From positions 1 to 64,000 of the forward strand of contig DATNJF010000404.1 in the NCBI GenBank assembly GCA_035604035.1: a stretch of DNA of 64,000 nt. Direction: 5' to 3'. The stretch comes from DATARH01 sp035604035. Its GTDB lineage: Bacteria > Pseudomonadota > Alphaproteobacteria > ATCC43930 > CGMCC-115725. This document shows, in pieces, positions 33,501 through 40,870 of the stretch (position 1 is the stretch's first letter; the number at the start of each line of letters is the position of its first letter). Position numbers and translations under genes: made by a program. The notes below the pieces were generated by a model. That model had not been told where the DNA came from, made no database searches, and saw only the letters and a program-made list of their open reading frames with translations.

Positions 33501-33591
33501 CGTACATCGCCCGCGCCCCGATCAGCAGGATCAGCAGACTGACGACCAGTGACAGCACCGGCCGGCGGATAAAGAGATCGGTGAACCGCAT
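30490..33591 (-). CDS. RND efflux transporter, inner-membrane pump (AcrB/MexB-type, HAE1)
   Basis: A 1033-residue proton-driven multidrug pump. The N-terminus MRFTDLFIRRPVLSLVVSLLILLIG is TM1. YPGASPDLIEGFITTPIEQAV is the first porter signature, LLAMVLAIGLVVDDAIVVVENIYRHIEAG carries the paired aspartates of TM4 used for proton relay, and the C-terminal half has KHGILMVEFANQLQVNEG and RLRPILMTTAAMVVGLVPLVMATGAGASSRFSIGMVVVCGM. It follows the membrane-fusion gene by 13 bp. No outer-membrane factor gene is in the operon, so it must borrow a TolC-like channel. Confidence 0.95.
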   Translation of the reverse strand: MRFTDLFIRRPVLSLVVSLLILLIGARAMYGLQIRQYPKLSNTTITVTTVYPGASPDLIEGFITTPIEQAVATAEGIDYLTSTSVQGTSTITAYIKLNYDPDRAMTDVMAKVQQVKYLMPTAAQDPIILKATGQTTAVMYIGFASPSLQPAAISDYLTRVVQPLMATVDGVASADILGGQTFAMRLWLDPARMAARNITANDVSTAIEANNFQSAPGQAKGAFTVTNVDARTGLTDVNQFKRMVVKSVGGAVVRMEDIADVELAAQSWNSSVAMNGQHAVFIAVQATPDGNPLSLVAGVRKLLPEIERTLPPSVKMEVAYDSTKFIQASINEVKWSLGQAVVIVVVVIFLFLGNVRSVLIPVVTIPLSMIGAGIIMSALGFSLNLLTLLAMVLAIGLVVDDAIVVVENIYRHIEAGKSPPQAALIGAREIAGPVISMTLTLAAVYAPIGFLGGVTGILFREFAFTLAGAVIISGVVAVTLSPMMCSLLLKRGAAERGFARVLDRGFNGLANWYGRRLERSLDYRPVTAMFAVAILLALGFMYTNTKKELAPEEDQGVLFALTKAPQYSNLDYQDAYGARLDAAMTSFPEADLRFVVNGRFGPSQGIAGVILKPWDERTRSAQKIKPLLQAKLNGVEGMSAFAFSLPPLPASIGGLPVQMVINSTGDFVSLYNAMDKIKAAARKSGMFIVTDSDLNFNQPTIRVDIDRSKANELGVTMQSIGNTLALLVGENYVNRFNLEGRSYEVIPQVPRVDRLNQETLTHYYVNSAAGQPVPLSNLVKVSTTTTPNALTRYNQLNSATFSAVPMPGVTIGQAVDFLEKQAKDLPRSFGYDYLSDSRQFVQEGNQLVVTFVFALIIIFLVLAAQFESLRDPFVILISVPMSMFGALLPLFLINGNFMGIEIPGTTINIYTQVGLVTLIGLISKHGILMVEFANQLQVNEGLDRRRAIERAARVRLRPILMTTAAMVVGLVPLVMATGAGASSRFSIGMVVVCGMSIGTLFTLFVLPAVYTVLAKDHVAAAHSVRAQELAQIS

Positions 33592-33604
33592 TGCGTCACC
33601 GCGC

Positions 33605-34813
33605 CTATTGCGGCGTCGGCTTTGCCGGAGCTTGCGGCGGCGGGTTCTCGGTGACCGCGACCTGCATTCCGTCCTGGATGATCTTGATCTGTCCAGCGGC
33701 GACGACCTGATCGCCAGGCTTAAGCCCGTCGAGGATCGCCACCTTGTTGTCCCAGCGCAGCCCGGTCTTGACCGGGGTCCGGAACGCCTTCAGCACCGGC
33801 TTGCCGTTGGCGTCGGTGCCGTCGGCGCGGATCACATAGACGCTGTCGCCGTAGAGCGTGTAGTCGACTGCCGTCTCAGGCAGCACGACCTGCTGAGCGT
33901 CGGCGGCCAGCACCACGGAGGCGTTGACGAACATCCCCGGCAGCAAGGCCTCGTCCGGGTTTGGCATCGTCGCCTGAACGGTGATCGTGCGGGTGCTAGC
34001 GGAGATTTGTGGCTCGATCGTGGTGATGGTCGCGGTGAATTTGCGGCCAGGGAACGCGTCGGCGGCGACGTCGACTTTCTGACCAACCGCGATCTGCGGC
34101 GCGAGTTGCGTCGGCAGCGTGAAGTTGACGTAAAGTATCGACAGATCGGTCAGCGTGACGATCGGCGCGCCGGGGTTCAGATACTGGCCGAGATCGACCT
34201 GGCGCACCCCGAGCCGACCGCCGAATGGCGCTTTGATCTGTTTCTGTGCGATGATCGCCTGGGTCTTTCCGATTTGTGCCTTCGCCTGGTCGAGCTGGCT
34301 TTGCCATTGGTCCACGGTTTCCAGCGGGCCAAATTGGCGCTTCGCCAGCTCTTGTGCCCGCTGCAGCGACACCTGGGCCCAGCGCATTTGCGCCTGGTAG
34401 TTGGCGAGGTCGCCCTGATCGGGGGCGTCGTTGATCTGCACGATCTTGTCGCCGGCCTTGACCTTGGCGCCGGAGGCGAAATTGATCTCGGTGACCCGTC
34501 CGCCGACCTCGGGGGTGACGGTGACCTGGTGCACGGCCGCGAGCGAGCCGATCCCGGCGCCAAAGTGCGGCACCTCTTCGCTGGTCGCGGTGACCGCGCT
34601 GATCTGCGCCGGCGGCGGTTTCATGGTAGCGAAGACGGTGGCAATCATGTGGCTGCGAAAGGCGTTGAAGCCGTAGAGGATGCCGAGCACCAGCGCGAGC
34701 AGCAGCCCGACGCCGATAAACCACCGCGCTCGCCCGGCGCGGCTAGGCGGCGGGGTCGCCCTCGTCATGGGGGAAAGCTCGGGCGCCGTAACCGGGGTGA
34801 CTTCGCCGTCCAT
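33605..34813 (-). CDS. RND efflux membrane-fusion (periplasmic adaptor) protein
   Basis: A 402-residue HlyD/MdtA-type adaptor linking the pump to an outer-membrane channel. There is an N-terminal membrane anchor (RWFIGVGLLLALVLGILYGF, about 30-50), then a lipoyl/barrel-sandwich domain (TPEVGGRVTEINFASGAKVKAGDKIVQIND), an alpha-helical hairpin (YQAQMRWAQVSLQRAQELAKRQ), the second half-lipoyl (KQIKAPFGGRLGVRQVDLGQYLNPGAPIVTLTD) and a beta-barrel with PGRKFTATITTIEP. It has no lipobox. It lies between the TetR gene and the pump on the same strand. Confidence 0.94.
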   Translation of the reverse strand: MDGEVTPVTAPELSPMTRATPPPSRAGRARWFIGVGLLLALVLGILYGFNAFRSHMIATVFATMKPPPAQISAVTATSEEVPHFGAGIGSLAAVHQVTVTPEVGGRVTEINFASGAKVKAGDKIVQINDAPDQGDLANYQAQMRWAQVSLQRAQELAKRQFGPLETVDQWQSQLDQAKAQIGKTQAIIAQKQIKAPFGGRLGVRQVDLGQYLNPGAPIVTLTDLSILYVNFTLPTQLAPQIAVGQKVDVAADAFPGRKFTATITTIEPQISASTRTITVQATMPNPDEALLPGMFVNASVVLAADAQQVVLPETAVDYTLYGDSVYVIRADGTDANGKPVLKAFRTPVKTGLRWDNKVAILDGLKPGDQVVAAGQIKIIQDGMQVAVTENPPPQAPAKPTPQ

Positions 34814-34828
34814 GATCCGCTTCCGCTT

Positions 34829-35512
34829 CTAGTCAGCTGCCACTTGTAGAGGGGTCGTGGCATGCGAGGCGGCGATCGCCGCTTCGGTCATGCCGATGCC
34901 CCGCAGGATGAAGTCGGAGGCTTCCTCGACAAGCCGGTCGAGCGAGCCTTGGTAAGGGATGAACCCGTCTTGTGGTAGGAATGCGAAAGCCATCATCGCC
35001 GCGACATGATGGGCGAACCAGAACCGGTTGGCGCCGTTCGCCGGGAGCGGCGCAAGGTCGCCGGCTTCCTCTGCGGCCCTTAGTGAGGCGGTGAACAGCG
35101 GCACGACGCGCGGCGCCACCACGGCGAAGAGCTCGCGGGCATAGCCGCCGTCTTCGAGCACGCTATGCAGCATCAGCCGCATCCGCAGATCGAGCTCTCT
35201 CCGGTCGGCCTCCTCGCCGAGCACAAAGCGCCGCACCATGAAGTGCACGATGCACACCAGGGACTCGGTCGAAGCCGGCAGTATCGCCAGTTTTTCGAGC
35301 GCCGGGTCGCCCTCGCAGCCAAGTGTCAGGATCTCCCGGTAAAGCGACTGCTTGCTCGGGAAATGCCGGAACAGCAGGGCCTCGGAGACACCGGCCGCGG
35401 CGGCAAGCTCGCGCGTCGTCGTGCCGGCAAAGCCGTCGCGCGCGAAGAGCGGCACCGCCGCCTCGACGATCGCCTTGCGGCGCTCGTCGCTATCGAGTCG
35501 GCCCATGGCCAT
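34829..35512 (-). CDS. TetR-family repressor of the RND operon
   Basis: A 227-residue TetR regulator. RRKAIVEAAVPLFARDGFAGTTTRELAAAAGVSEALLFRHFPSKQSLYREIL is a complete TetR DNA-binding domain (about 12-63); the rest is a variable ligand domain. ATGs at 35512 and 35506 are both possible. It is the first gene of the TetR-adaptor-pump operon (gaps 15 and 13 bp), so it probably autoregulates the efflux genes through the palindrome at 35522-35535. Inducer unknown. Confidence 0.92.
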   Translation of the reverse strand: MAMGRLDSDERRKAIVEAAVPLFARDGFAGTTTRELAAAAGVSEALLFRHFPSKQSLYREILTLGCEGDPALEKLAILPASTESLVCIVHFMVRRFVLGEEADRRELDLRMRLMLHSVLEDGGYARELFAVVAPRVVPLFTASLRAAEEAGDLAPLPANGANRFWFAHHVAAMMAFAFLPQDGFIPYQGSLDRLVEEASDFILRGIGMTEAAIAASHATTPLQVAAD

Positions 35513-35521
35513 CGCGGCTAA

Positions 35522-35535
35522 GTAAGCGCTTACTC
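35522..35535 (-). promoter_or_regulatory. TetR operator palindrome
   Basis: AGTAAGCGCTTACT is a perfect 14-bp palindrome with near-symmetric flanks, ending 10 bp before the TetR start codon. Its position and symmetry fit the binding site of the adjacent TetR protein controlling the efflux operon. Confidence 0.7.
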
Positions 35536-35553
35536 ACATGGCGTCAAGGCCGA

Positions 35554-35570
35554 TGTTGCAATGCAACATA
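35554..35570. promoter_or_regulatory. Second perfect palindrome in the TetR-35661 intergenic region
   Basis: ATGTTGCA-A-TGCAACAT is a 17-bp perfect palindrome (8-bp arms, single central base). It is unrelated in sequence to the TetR operator 18 bp away. It could be the site of another regulator acting on the efflux operon or on the rightward gene at 35661. Confidence 0.5.
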
Positions 35571-35660
35571 ACCGTTTGAGGCTTATGATTAAGGTCGCGT
35601 TACCAGTATGAACTTATGATCCGCATGTCCGCATAGATTGCTGCTCTTCTGGGATTGGGT

Positions 35661-36326
35661 GTGTTGGTCGCGATCCGTTTTTTGCTCGTCGTCCTCGTCG
35701 TGTCGGCTTGCGTGATCTTTTTCGCTTATCCGCCGCTCTTGGAAGACAGCGACGGTGAGTGCAGCGCTTTCGAACAACGGGTCGCCGACCTCGCCTCGCG
35801 CGACAGTTCCGGCCTGCTCACGGTCAGCCCGCTCTACGGGTCGACGTCGAGCCGGCCGAGCGGAGCGATCTTCGCGAAAGACCGCTACCCCTTGTTGCCC
35901 ACCGCAATTGGCTGCACCGTCGCATTCTGGAAGACCCTGGTTGATCCGCGGGCTGCGACCCTCGCCGCGGTTACCGACCCCGCGTCGCAATCCGCCGAAC
36001 CCAAACCCGCGAGCGTCGGGCTGGGCTCGATCATCGCTCGGGACATCACGCCCAACGGCGATCCGATCTCCCCGGCAACCGTGTTCACCCTACCGATGGA
36101 GTCCGTGGCCATCCGCGTCGTCTACCCTGGCGGCAAACCCGGCGGCGCCCGCTTCCAGGTGCTTCAGGGCAAAGCCGTTCTCTCGTCGTGCACCGCGGAG
36201 AGCAGCAGCCCCGGGATCGCCTGGTGCAAGTTTAATTTGAGCCTGCGCAAGGGCATTTATTCGATCTCGCTCACCGCCAACAATGTGCTGCTTGGCCAAT
36301 TTCCGTTTACGGTGATCGGCCGCTAG
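35661..36326 (+). CDS. Membrane-anchored or lipoprotein-like envelope protein, unknown function
   Basis: The product (about 221 residues from GTG 35661; TTG at 35655 also possible) begins with a hydrophobic segment VLVAIRFLLVVLVVSACVIFFAYPPL. VSAC could be a lipobox, but hydrophobicity continues past the Cys, so an uncleaved anchor is as likely. The mature part has four further cysteines and ends in an Ig-like beta segment (VAIRVVYPGGKPGGARFQVLQGKAVLSSC...GIYSISLTANNVLLGQFPFTVIGR). No family recognised. Start codon uncertain because no Shine-Dalgarno is clear. Confidence 0.65.
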   Translation: MLVAIRFLLVVLVVSACVIFFAYPPLLEDSDGECSAFEQRVADLASRDSSGLLTVSPLYGSTSSRPSGAIFAKDRYPLLPTAIGCTVAFWKTLVDPRAATLAAVTDPASQSAEPKPASVGLGSIIARDITPNGDPISPATVFTLPMESVAIRVVYPGGKPGGARFQVLQGKAVLSSCTAESSSPGIAWCKFNLSLRKGIYSISLTANNVLLGQFPFTVIGR

Positions 36327-36382
36327 CGCCGCCTCCGAAAGAGGCTTGACGGGGTGGACCCCGGCCCCTAACTCCGGTGGCG

Positions 36383-38065
36383 ATGCCCGCCTACCAGTAC
36401 ATCTATGTGATGAAAGGCCTCGGGAAGAGCTATCCCGGCGGCCGCGAGGTGCTGCGCGATATCTGGCTGTCGTTCCTGCCCGGCGCGAAGATCGGCGTCT
36501 TGGGCCTCAACGGCGCCGGCAAGTCGACCTTGCTGCGGATCATGGCTGGGAGCGAAAAGGACTTCTCCGGCGAGGCCTGGGCGGCGGATGGCGCGTCGGT
36601 CGGCTATCTGGCGCAGGAGCCGGTGCTCGACCCCAAGAAGGACGTGTTCGGCAATGTCAGCGAGGGTGTTGCCGAAACTAAGGCGCTCGTCGAACGCTTC
36701 GAGGCGGTGAGCGCCCGTTTCGCCGAGGAGTTGTCCGACGACGAGATGAACGATCTCATCGCCGAGCAAGGCGAGCTGCAGGAAAAGATCGAGCACCTCG
36801 ACGCGTGGGAGCTCGACCGCACCATCGAGATCGCGCTGGACGCACTGCGCTGTCCGCCCGGCGACACGCCGGTGACCAATTTGTCGGGCGGCGAGCGCCG
36901 CCGCGTGGCGCTGTGCCGGCTGCTGCTGCAGAAGCCCGATTTGCTGCTGCTCGACGAGCCGACCAACCATCTCGACGCCGAATCGGTCGCTTGGCTACAG
37001 CGCTTCCTCAAGGATTATCCCGGCACCGTGGTCACCGTTACCCATGACCGCTATTTCCTCGACGAGGTCGCCGGCTGGATCCTCGAATTGGACCGCGGCC
37101 ACGGCATCCCCTACGAGGGCAATTACTCGGGATGGCTCGAGCAGAAGCAGGCGCGGTTGGCGCAAGAAGGCCGCCAAGAAGAGGCGCGCCAGCGCTCCCT
37201 GGAGCGCGAGCTCGAATGGGTGCGGCAGAGCCCGCGCGCCCGCCAGGCGAAAAGCAAGGCGCGGCTATTGGCCTATGAGGAGCTGGTCGCGCAGAGCCGC
37301 GAGAAGGCGCCCGACAACGCCCAGATCGTCCTGCCGCCGGGACCGCGGCTGGGCGATCTCGTGGTCGAAGCGAAAGGGGTACGCAAGGGCTTCGGCAACC
37401 ACCTTTTGATCGAGTCGCTGGACTTTCGACTGCCGCCCGGCGGCATCGTCGGGATCATCGGGCCCAACGGCGCCGGCAAGACCACCCTGTTCCGCATGAT
37501 CACCGGCGCCGAAAAGCCCGATGCCGGCAGCTTCCGCATCGGCGACACGGTCAAGCTCGGCTATGTCGACCAATCGCGCGACACGCTCAAGGCCGACAAC
37601 ACGGTGTGGCAGGAGATTTCCGGCGGGCTGGAGGAGATCGACCTCGGCCGCCGCAAGCTCGCCAGCCGCGCTTATTGCGCGCTGTTCAATTTCCGTGGCG
37701 GCGATCAGCAGAAAAAGGTCGGCCAGCTATCGGGCGGCGAGCGCAACCGCGTCCACCTCGCCAAGATGCTCAAGGAAGGCGCCAACCTGCTGCTGCTCGA
37801 CGAGCCGACCAACGACCTCGATGTCGATACGCTGCGCGCGCTCGAGGAAGGGCTTCTCGACTATCCCGGCTGCGCCGTCATCATCACCCATGACCGCTGG
37901 TTCTTGGACCGCGTCGCCACCCACATCCTCGCCTTCGAGGGCGACAGCCAGACGGTCTGGTTCGAGGGCAATTACGCCGACTATGAAGCCGACCGTAAAC
38001 GCCGGCTCGGCGCCGCGGCGGATCAGCCGCACCGCATCAAATACAAACCGCTAACGCGCAACTGA
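36383..38065 (+). CDS. ettA: Energy-dependent translational throttle protein EttA (ABC-F ATPase)
   Basis: EttA binds the ribosomal E site and gates the first elongation steps according to the ATP/ADP ratio. The 560-residue protein starts MPAYQYIYVMKGLGKSYPGGREVL, the EttA signature. Two ABC domains are visible: GLNGAGKST, LSGGERRR, LLLLDEPTNHLD and then GPNGAGKTT, LSGGERNR, LLLLDEPTNDLD. The interdomain linker includes YEGNYSGWLEQKQARLAQE. I chose ATG 36383 over the in-frame GTG 36377 because it gives the conserved MxAYQY start. Confidence 0.95.
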   Translation: MPAYQYIYVMKGLGKSYPGGREVLRDIWLSFLPGAKIGVLGLNGAGKSTLLRIMAGSEKDFSGEAWAADGASVGYLAQEPVLDPKKDVFGNVSEGVAETKALVERFEAVSARFAEELSDDEMNDLIAEQGELQEKIEHLDAWELDRTIEIALDALRCPPGDTPVTNLSGGERRRVALCRLLLQKPDLLLLDEPTNHLDAESVAWLQRFLKDYPGTVVTVTHDRYFLDEVAGWILELDRGHGIPYEGNYSGWLEQKQARLAQEGRQEEARQRSLERELEWVRQSPRARQAKSKARLLAYEELVAQSREKAPDNAQIVLPPGPRLGDLVVEAKGVRKGFGNHLLIESLDFRLPPGGIVGIIGPNGAGKTTLFRMITGAEKPDAGSFRIGDTVKLGYVDQSRDTLKADNTVWQEISGGLEEIDLGRRKLASRAYCALFNFRGGDQQKKVGQLSGGERNRVHLAKMLKEGANLLLLDEPTNDLDVDTLRALEEGLLDYPGCAVIITHDRWFLDRVATHILAFEGDSQTVWFEGNYADYEADRKRRLGAAADQPHRIKYKPLTRN

Positions 38066-38090
38066 GCCGGGCGATGAATGGCGAGGGCTG

Positions 38091-38684
38091 CTACCCGCTG
38101 ACCTTCTGACGGATGCGGTCGAGCAGATACTGGACCTGGCCGCCGCCTTGCTGGATCACCGAGGCGAACTCGTCGCGCTGGGTGATCTTCATGCTGACGC
38201 CGGCGACATAGGCGTCGGTGATCTTCCAACCGCCACTATTGACCACGTGCCACTCGACGTGGATTTTGCTCCCGTCGTTGCGGGTGATCTCGCTGAAGAC
38301 GATCGTCTCGTCGCCCTGCTGCTGCGCGTTCAGCGCGTTGAACTTCTCGCCTCCGTATTGGGCAAGCCGTCCGGCATAGGCCTGCGCCAGATATTCCTGC
38401 AGCAGCCCGAGATATTCCTGCTGCTGCTGCGGCGTGGCGATGCGCCAATAGCGGCCGAGGGTGAACTGGGCGATGCCCGGCAGGTCGAAATCGGCGGCGA
38501 ACAGCTGGCGGAAGCGCTGCACGCGCTGCGGCATCGCCACGGCAGGCCCAAGCACCTGAATTGCCTGGACGCCAAGTTGGTTGATAAACGCTACCGCGTC
38601 GGACTGTGCCATGCCGCGCGGCGCGGCAGTGGTTACTCCGACGGCGATGAGCAGCGAGCAGAAAGCAAACCAGCGACGGGTCAT
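38091..38684 (-). CDS. mlaC: MlaC-family phospholipid-binding periplasmic protein
   Basis: MlaC shuttles phospholipids between the outer-membrane MlaA complex and the inner-membrane MlaFEDB transporter. The 197-residue protein has a signal peptide (to about APRGMAQ), then FRQLFAADFDLPGIAQFTLGRYWRIATPQQQQEYLGLLQEYLAQAYAGRLAQY, the core MlaC signature, and GGWKITDAYVAGVSMKITQRDEFASVIQQGGGQVQYLLDRIRQK at the end. It is 9 bp downstream of mlaA on the same strand. The inner-membrane mla genes are not in the window. Confidence 0.93.
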   Translation of the reverse strand: MTRRWFAFCSLLIAVGVTTAAPRGMAQSDAVAFINQLGVQAIQVLGPAVAMPQRVQRFRQLFAADFDLPGIAQFTLGRYWRIATPQQQQEYLGLLQEYLAQAYAGRLAQYGGEKFNALNAQQQGDETIVFSEITRNDGSKIHVEWHVVNSGGWKITDAYVAGVSMKITQRDEFASVIQQGGGQVQYLLDRIRQKVSG

Positions 38685-38693
38685 TGCGGTAGA

Positions 38694-39605
38694 CTAGCGC
38701 CCCATCGACGATTTCTGCAAATCGGCGACCGAATTCGGCTGTGCCGACACGCTGTAGGTCATCGGCGGCCCGGGCGGTTTGGGCAGAGTGGCGACGTTCG
38801 GCGCCGGCACCGGAGCCGGCAGAGCGCCCGCGCCCTGCAGCGGCACGGCATTGGGCGTGTCGTCCTTCTGATGGCGGATCTGTGCGGCGCGGCGCTGGCG
38901 CGCCAGCGAGCGGATCGTCGCGTAGAAGTCGAGCGAGGTGCGCTCGATCTCGGCCAGGCTCTCGATATTGCGCGAGCGCTCATCGATGCCGGAGGTTGTG
39001 TCGCGCAGGAAGGTCGCCCACAGCATGTGATGATTGCTGGCGACGATGTTGCCCGGGTCGCCGAAGCTGTCGCCAACCTCGCCGATCAGGTCGCGCGGGT
39101 TCGACGGGCCAAGCACCGGCAGCATCAAATACGGGCCAGGGGCGATGCCCCAAGTCGCCAGCGTGATGCCGAGATCGTTGGTGTGATAGGGGACGCCCCA
39201 TTGGGCGGCGACGTCGTACAACCCGACCAAGCCGATCGTCGTGTTGACCACGGCTCGGCTCGCAGTCTCCGCCGCCAAGTTCGGCTGCCCTTGTAGTATG
39301 TCGTTGGCGAAGATGATCGGCGAGTTCAAGTTCTGCAGAAAATTGTGAATCATGTCGCGCGCGAACGGGGGCAGCACGGTGCGATAGGCGTTCGCGACCG
39401 GTACCAGTACGGCCTTGTCCACCCCCTCGTTAAAATTAAAGACCGCGCGATTGCTGTCCTCGAAAGGGTCGTTGGTACCCTCGTCGGCAACCGGAGCGGG
39501 AGCTTGCTGCGCGGCGGCCGGGCGCGCGCCGATCAACCCGGTGATTGCCAGGCTGGCGGCAAGCACGAACCCGGGCAGGGCAAGCTTTGACTGGCGACGG
39601 TACAT
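38694..39605 (-). CDS. mlaA: MlaA/VacJ-family outer-membrane lipid-asymmetry protein
   Basis: MlaA removes misplaced phospholipids from the outer leaflet of the outer membrane. The 303-residue product shows DPFEDSNRAVFNFNEGVDKAVLVPVANAYR, MIHNFLQNLNSPIIFANDILQGQP, TIGLVGLYDVAAQWGVPYHTNDLGITLATWGIAPGPYLMLPVLGPSNPRDLIGEVGDSF, all core VacJ motifs. Its N-terminal signal (LALPGFVLAASLAITGLIGARPAAAQ) has no lipobox cysteine, so it appears to be cleaved by signal peptidase I instead of lipidated. The C-terminal tail is long and Pro-rich. Operon with mlaC. Confidence 0.93.
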   Translation of the reverse strand: MYRRQSKLALPGFVLAASLAITGLIGARPAAAQQAPAPVADEGTNDPFEDSNRAVFNFNEGVDKAVLVPVANAYRTVLPPFARDMIHNFLQNLNSPIIFANDILQGQPNLAAETASRAVVNTTIGLVGLYDVAAQWGVPYHTNDLGITLATWGIAPGPYLMLPVLGPSNPRDLIGEVGDSFGDPGNIVASNHHMLWATFLRDTTSGIDERSRNIESLAEIERTSLDFYATIRSLARQRRAAQIRHQKDDTPNAVPLQGAGALPAPVPAPNVATLPKPPGPPMTYSVSAQPNSVADLQKSSMGR

Positions 39606-39806
39606 CGACGGCCCTCGCGTTAAATGACTAGCGGCGCGGCAGGATAATGACGAATAACGCGCATGCGCCGCAAGCGATCCGTGCGGCTTCTATTCAATTA
39701 GTGCGTATAAACCGTTAACCATGCCGAGCGCTACGGGCATTGTGTGGAGTCTTCTGAAGTGACTCGCCCGGCACGAGCAGCTGCGACGCACGGTGAGCCT
39801 TAGCTC

Positions 39807-39835
39807 TTGACGATATAAAGATATCTTTATATGTT
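39807..39835 (+). promoter_or_regulatory. sahR-metF-metH promoter with embedded SahR operator
   Basis: TTGACG (39807-39812) and TATGTT (39830-39835) are separated by 17 bp, a good sigma-70-type promoter. A perfect 20-bp palindrome (39813-39832, half ATATAAAGAT) fills the spacer and overlaps the -10. It resembles the reported SahR motif of alphaproteobacteria. Transcription would start about at the sahR ATG (39842), implying a leaderless message. Confidence 0.8.
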
Positions 39836-39841
39836 TGATCG

Positions 39842-40870
39842 ATGGTCGAAGTCCCCAAAGGCGCCACTGCGGTTGACGTCTCGTTAGACGAGCTTCTGGG
39901 CGCGTTGCGTGCCGTCGCCGAGCCGACTCGGCTGCGGCTTTTGGTATTGTGCTCGCGCGGCGAACTCACTGTCAGCGAGCTGGCGCAAATCCTTGGGCAA
40001 AGCCAGCCGCGGGTCTCGCGCCATCTAAAGCTGATGTGCGAAGCGGGGCTGCTCGACCGGTTCCGCGAAGGCAGTTGGGTGTTCTACCGGCTCGCCGGCA
40101 GCGGCGGATCGAGCGGGCTCGCCCGCCATCTGGTCGCCGCCTGCGGCGAGCGCGACCCCACGATGGTGCTCGACCTGCAGCGCCTGGCGGCGATCAAGCG
40201 CCAACGGGCTGAGCGTGCCTCTGCCTATTTCAGCGAGAACGCGCCGCGGTGGGACAGCATCCGCTCGCTCTATATCGACGAGCGCGAGGTCGAGGCGGCG
40301 CTGATCGAGATCATTGGCGCCGCCCAGCCGCGCGATCTGCTCGACATCGGCACCGGGACCGGGCGAATCGTCGAAATCTTGGGGCCGCGAGTCGGCCAGG
40401 CGCTCGGCATCGACATGTCGCGCGAGATGCTGGCGGTGGCCCGGGTCAATCTGGAACGCGCCGGCGCGACGAACGGCACGGTGCGCCTCGGCGACATGTA
40501 CCAGCTGCCGCTGCCCGACGCGTCGTTCGATGCGGTGGTCATTCACCAGGTACTGCATTACGCCGACCGGCCGGCCATGGCGATCGCCGAGGCGGCGCGG
40601 GTGTTGCGCCCGAACGGCGTGCTGGTGGTGGTCGATTTCGCGCCGCATCTCCTCGAATTCCTGCGCACCGAGCACGCTCACCGCCGGCTCGGCTTTGCCG
40701 ATTTGGAGGTCGCCGAGTGGTGCCGGGCGGCCGGGCTTACGCCCGCGGCGCCGGTGCATCTCCAAGGCGATCCGCTGACCGTGGTGGTTTGGGCCTCCTA
40801 TCGCGGCGCGCCGCCGCGGGAAGACCGCGCCGCGGCGCTCGCCGCCGCCGAGCAGGTGTTGCAGCCATGA
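39842..40870 (+). CDS. sahR: SahR: ArsR-family regulator fused to a SAM-methyltransferase-like domain
   Basis: SahR is known to repress methionine-cycle genes and respond to S-adenosylhomocysteine. The 342-residue protein has an N-terminal ArsR winged helix (LGALRAVAEPTRLRLLVLCSRGELTVSELAQILGQSQPRVSRHLKLMCEAGLLDRFREGSWVFY, about 16-80). A C-terminal class I methyltransferase fold follows: LLDIGTGTGRIVEILG (motif I), LGIDMSREMLAVAR, FDAVVIHQVLHYADRPAMAIAEAARVLRPNGVLVVVDF. The palindrome in its promoter and its overlap with metF (ATGA) support the SahR call. No metal-binding ArsR cysteine pair is apparent. Confidence 0.88.
   Translation: MVEVPKGATAVDVSLDELLGALRAVAEPTRLRLLVLCSRGELTVSELAQILGQSQPRVSRHLKLMCEAGLLDRFREGSWVFYRLAGSGGSSGLARHLVAACGERDPTMVLDLQRLAAIKRQRAERASAYFSENAPRWDSIRSLYIDEREVEAALIEIIGAAQPRDLLDIGTGTGRIVEILGPRVGQALGIDMSREMLAVARVNLERAGATNGTVRLGDMYQLPLPDASFDAVVIHQVLHYADRPAMAIAEAARVLRPNGVLVVVDFAPHLLEFLRTEHAHRRLGFADLEVAEWCRAAGLTPAAPVHLQGDPLTVVVWASYRGAPPREDRAAALAAAEQVLQP

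Noticed and set aside
39606..39841. SAM or SAH riboswitch upstream of sahR-metF-metH
   Set aside because: The transcript is predicted to start at the sahR ATG, leaving no leader, and control is better explained by the SahR palindrome.
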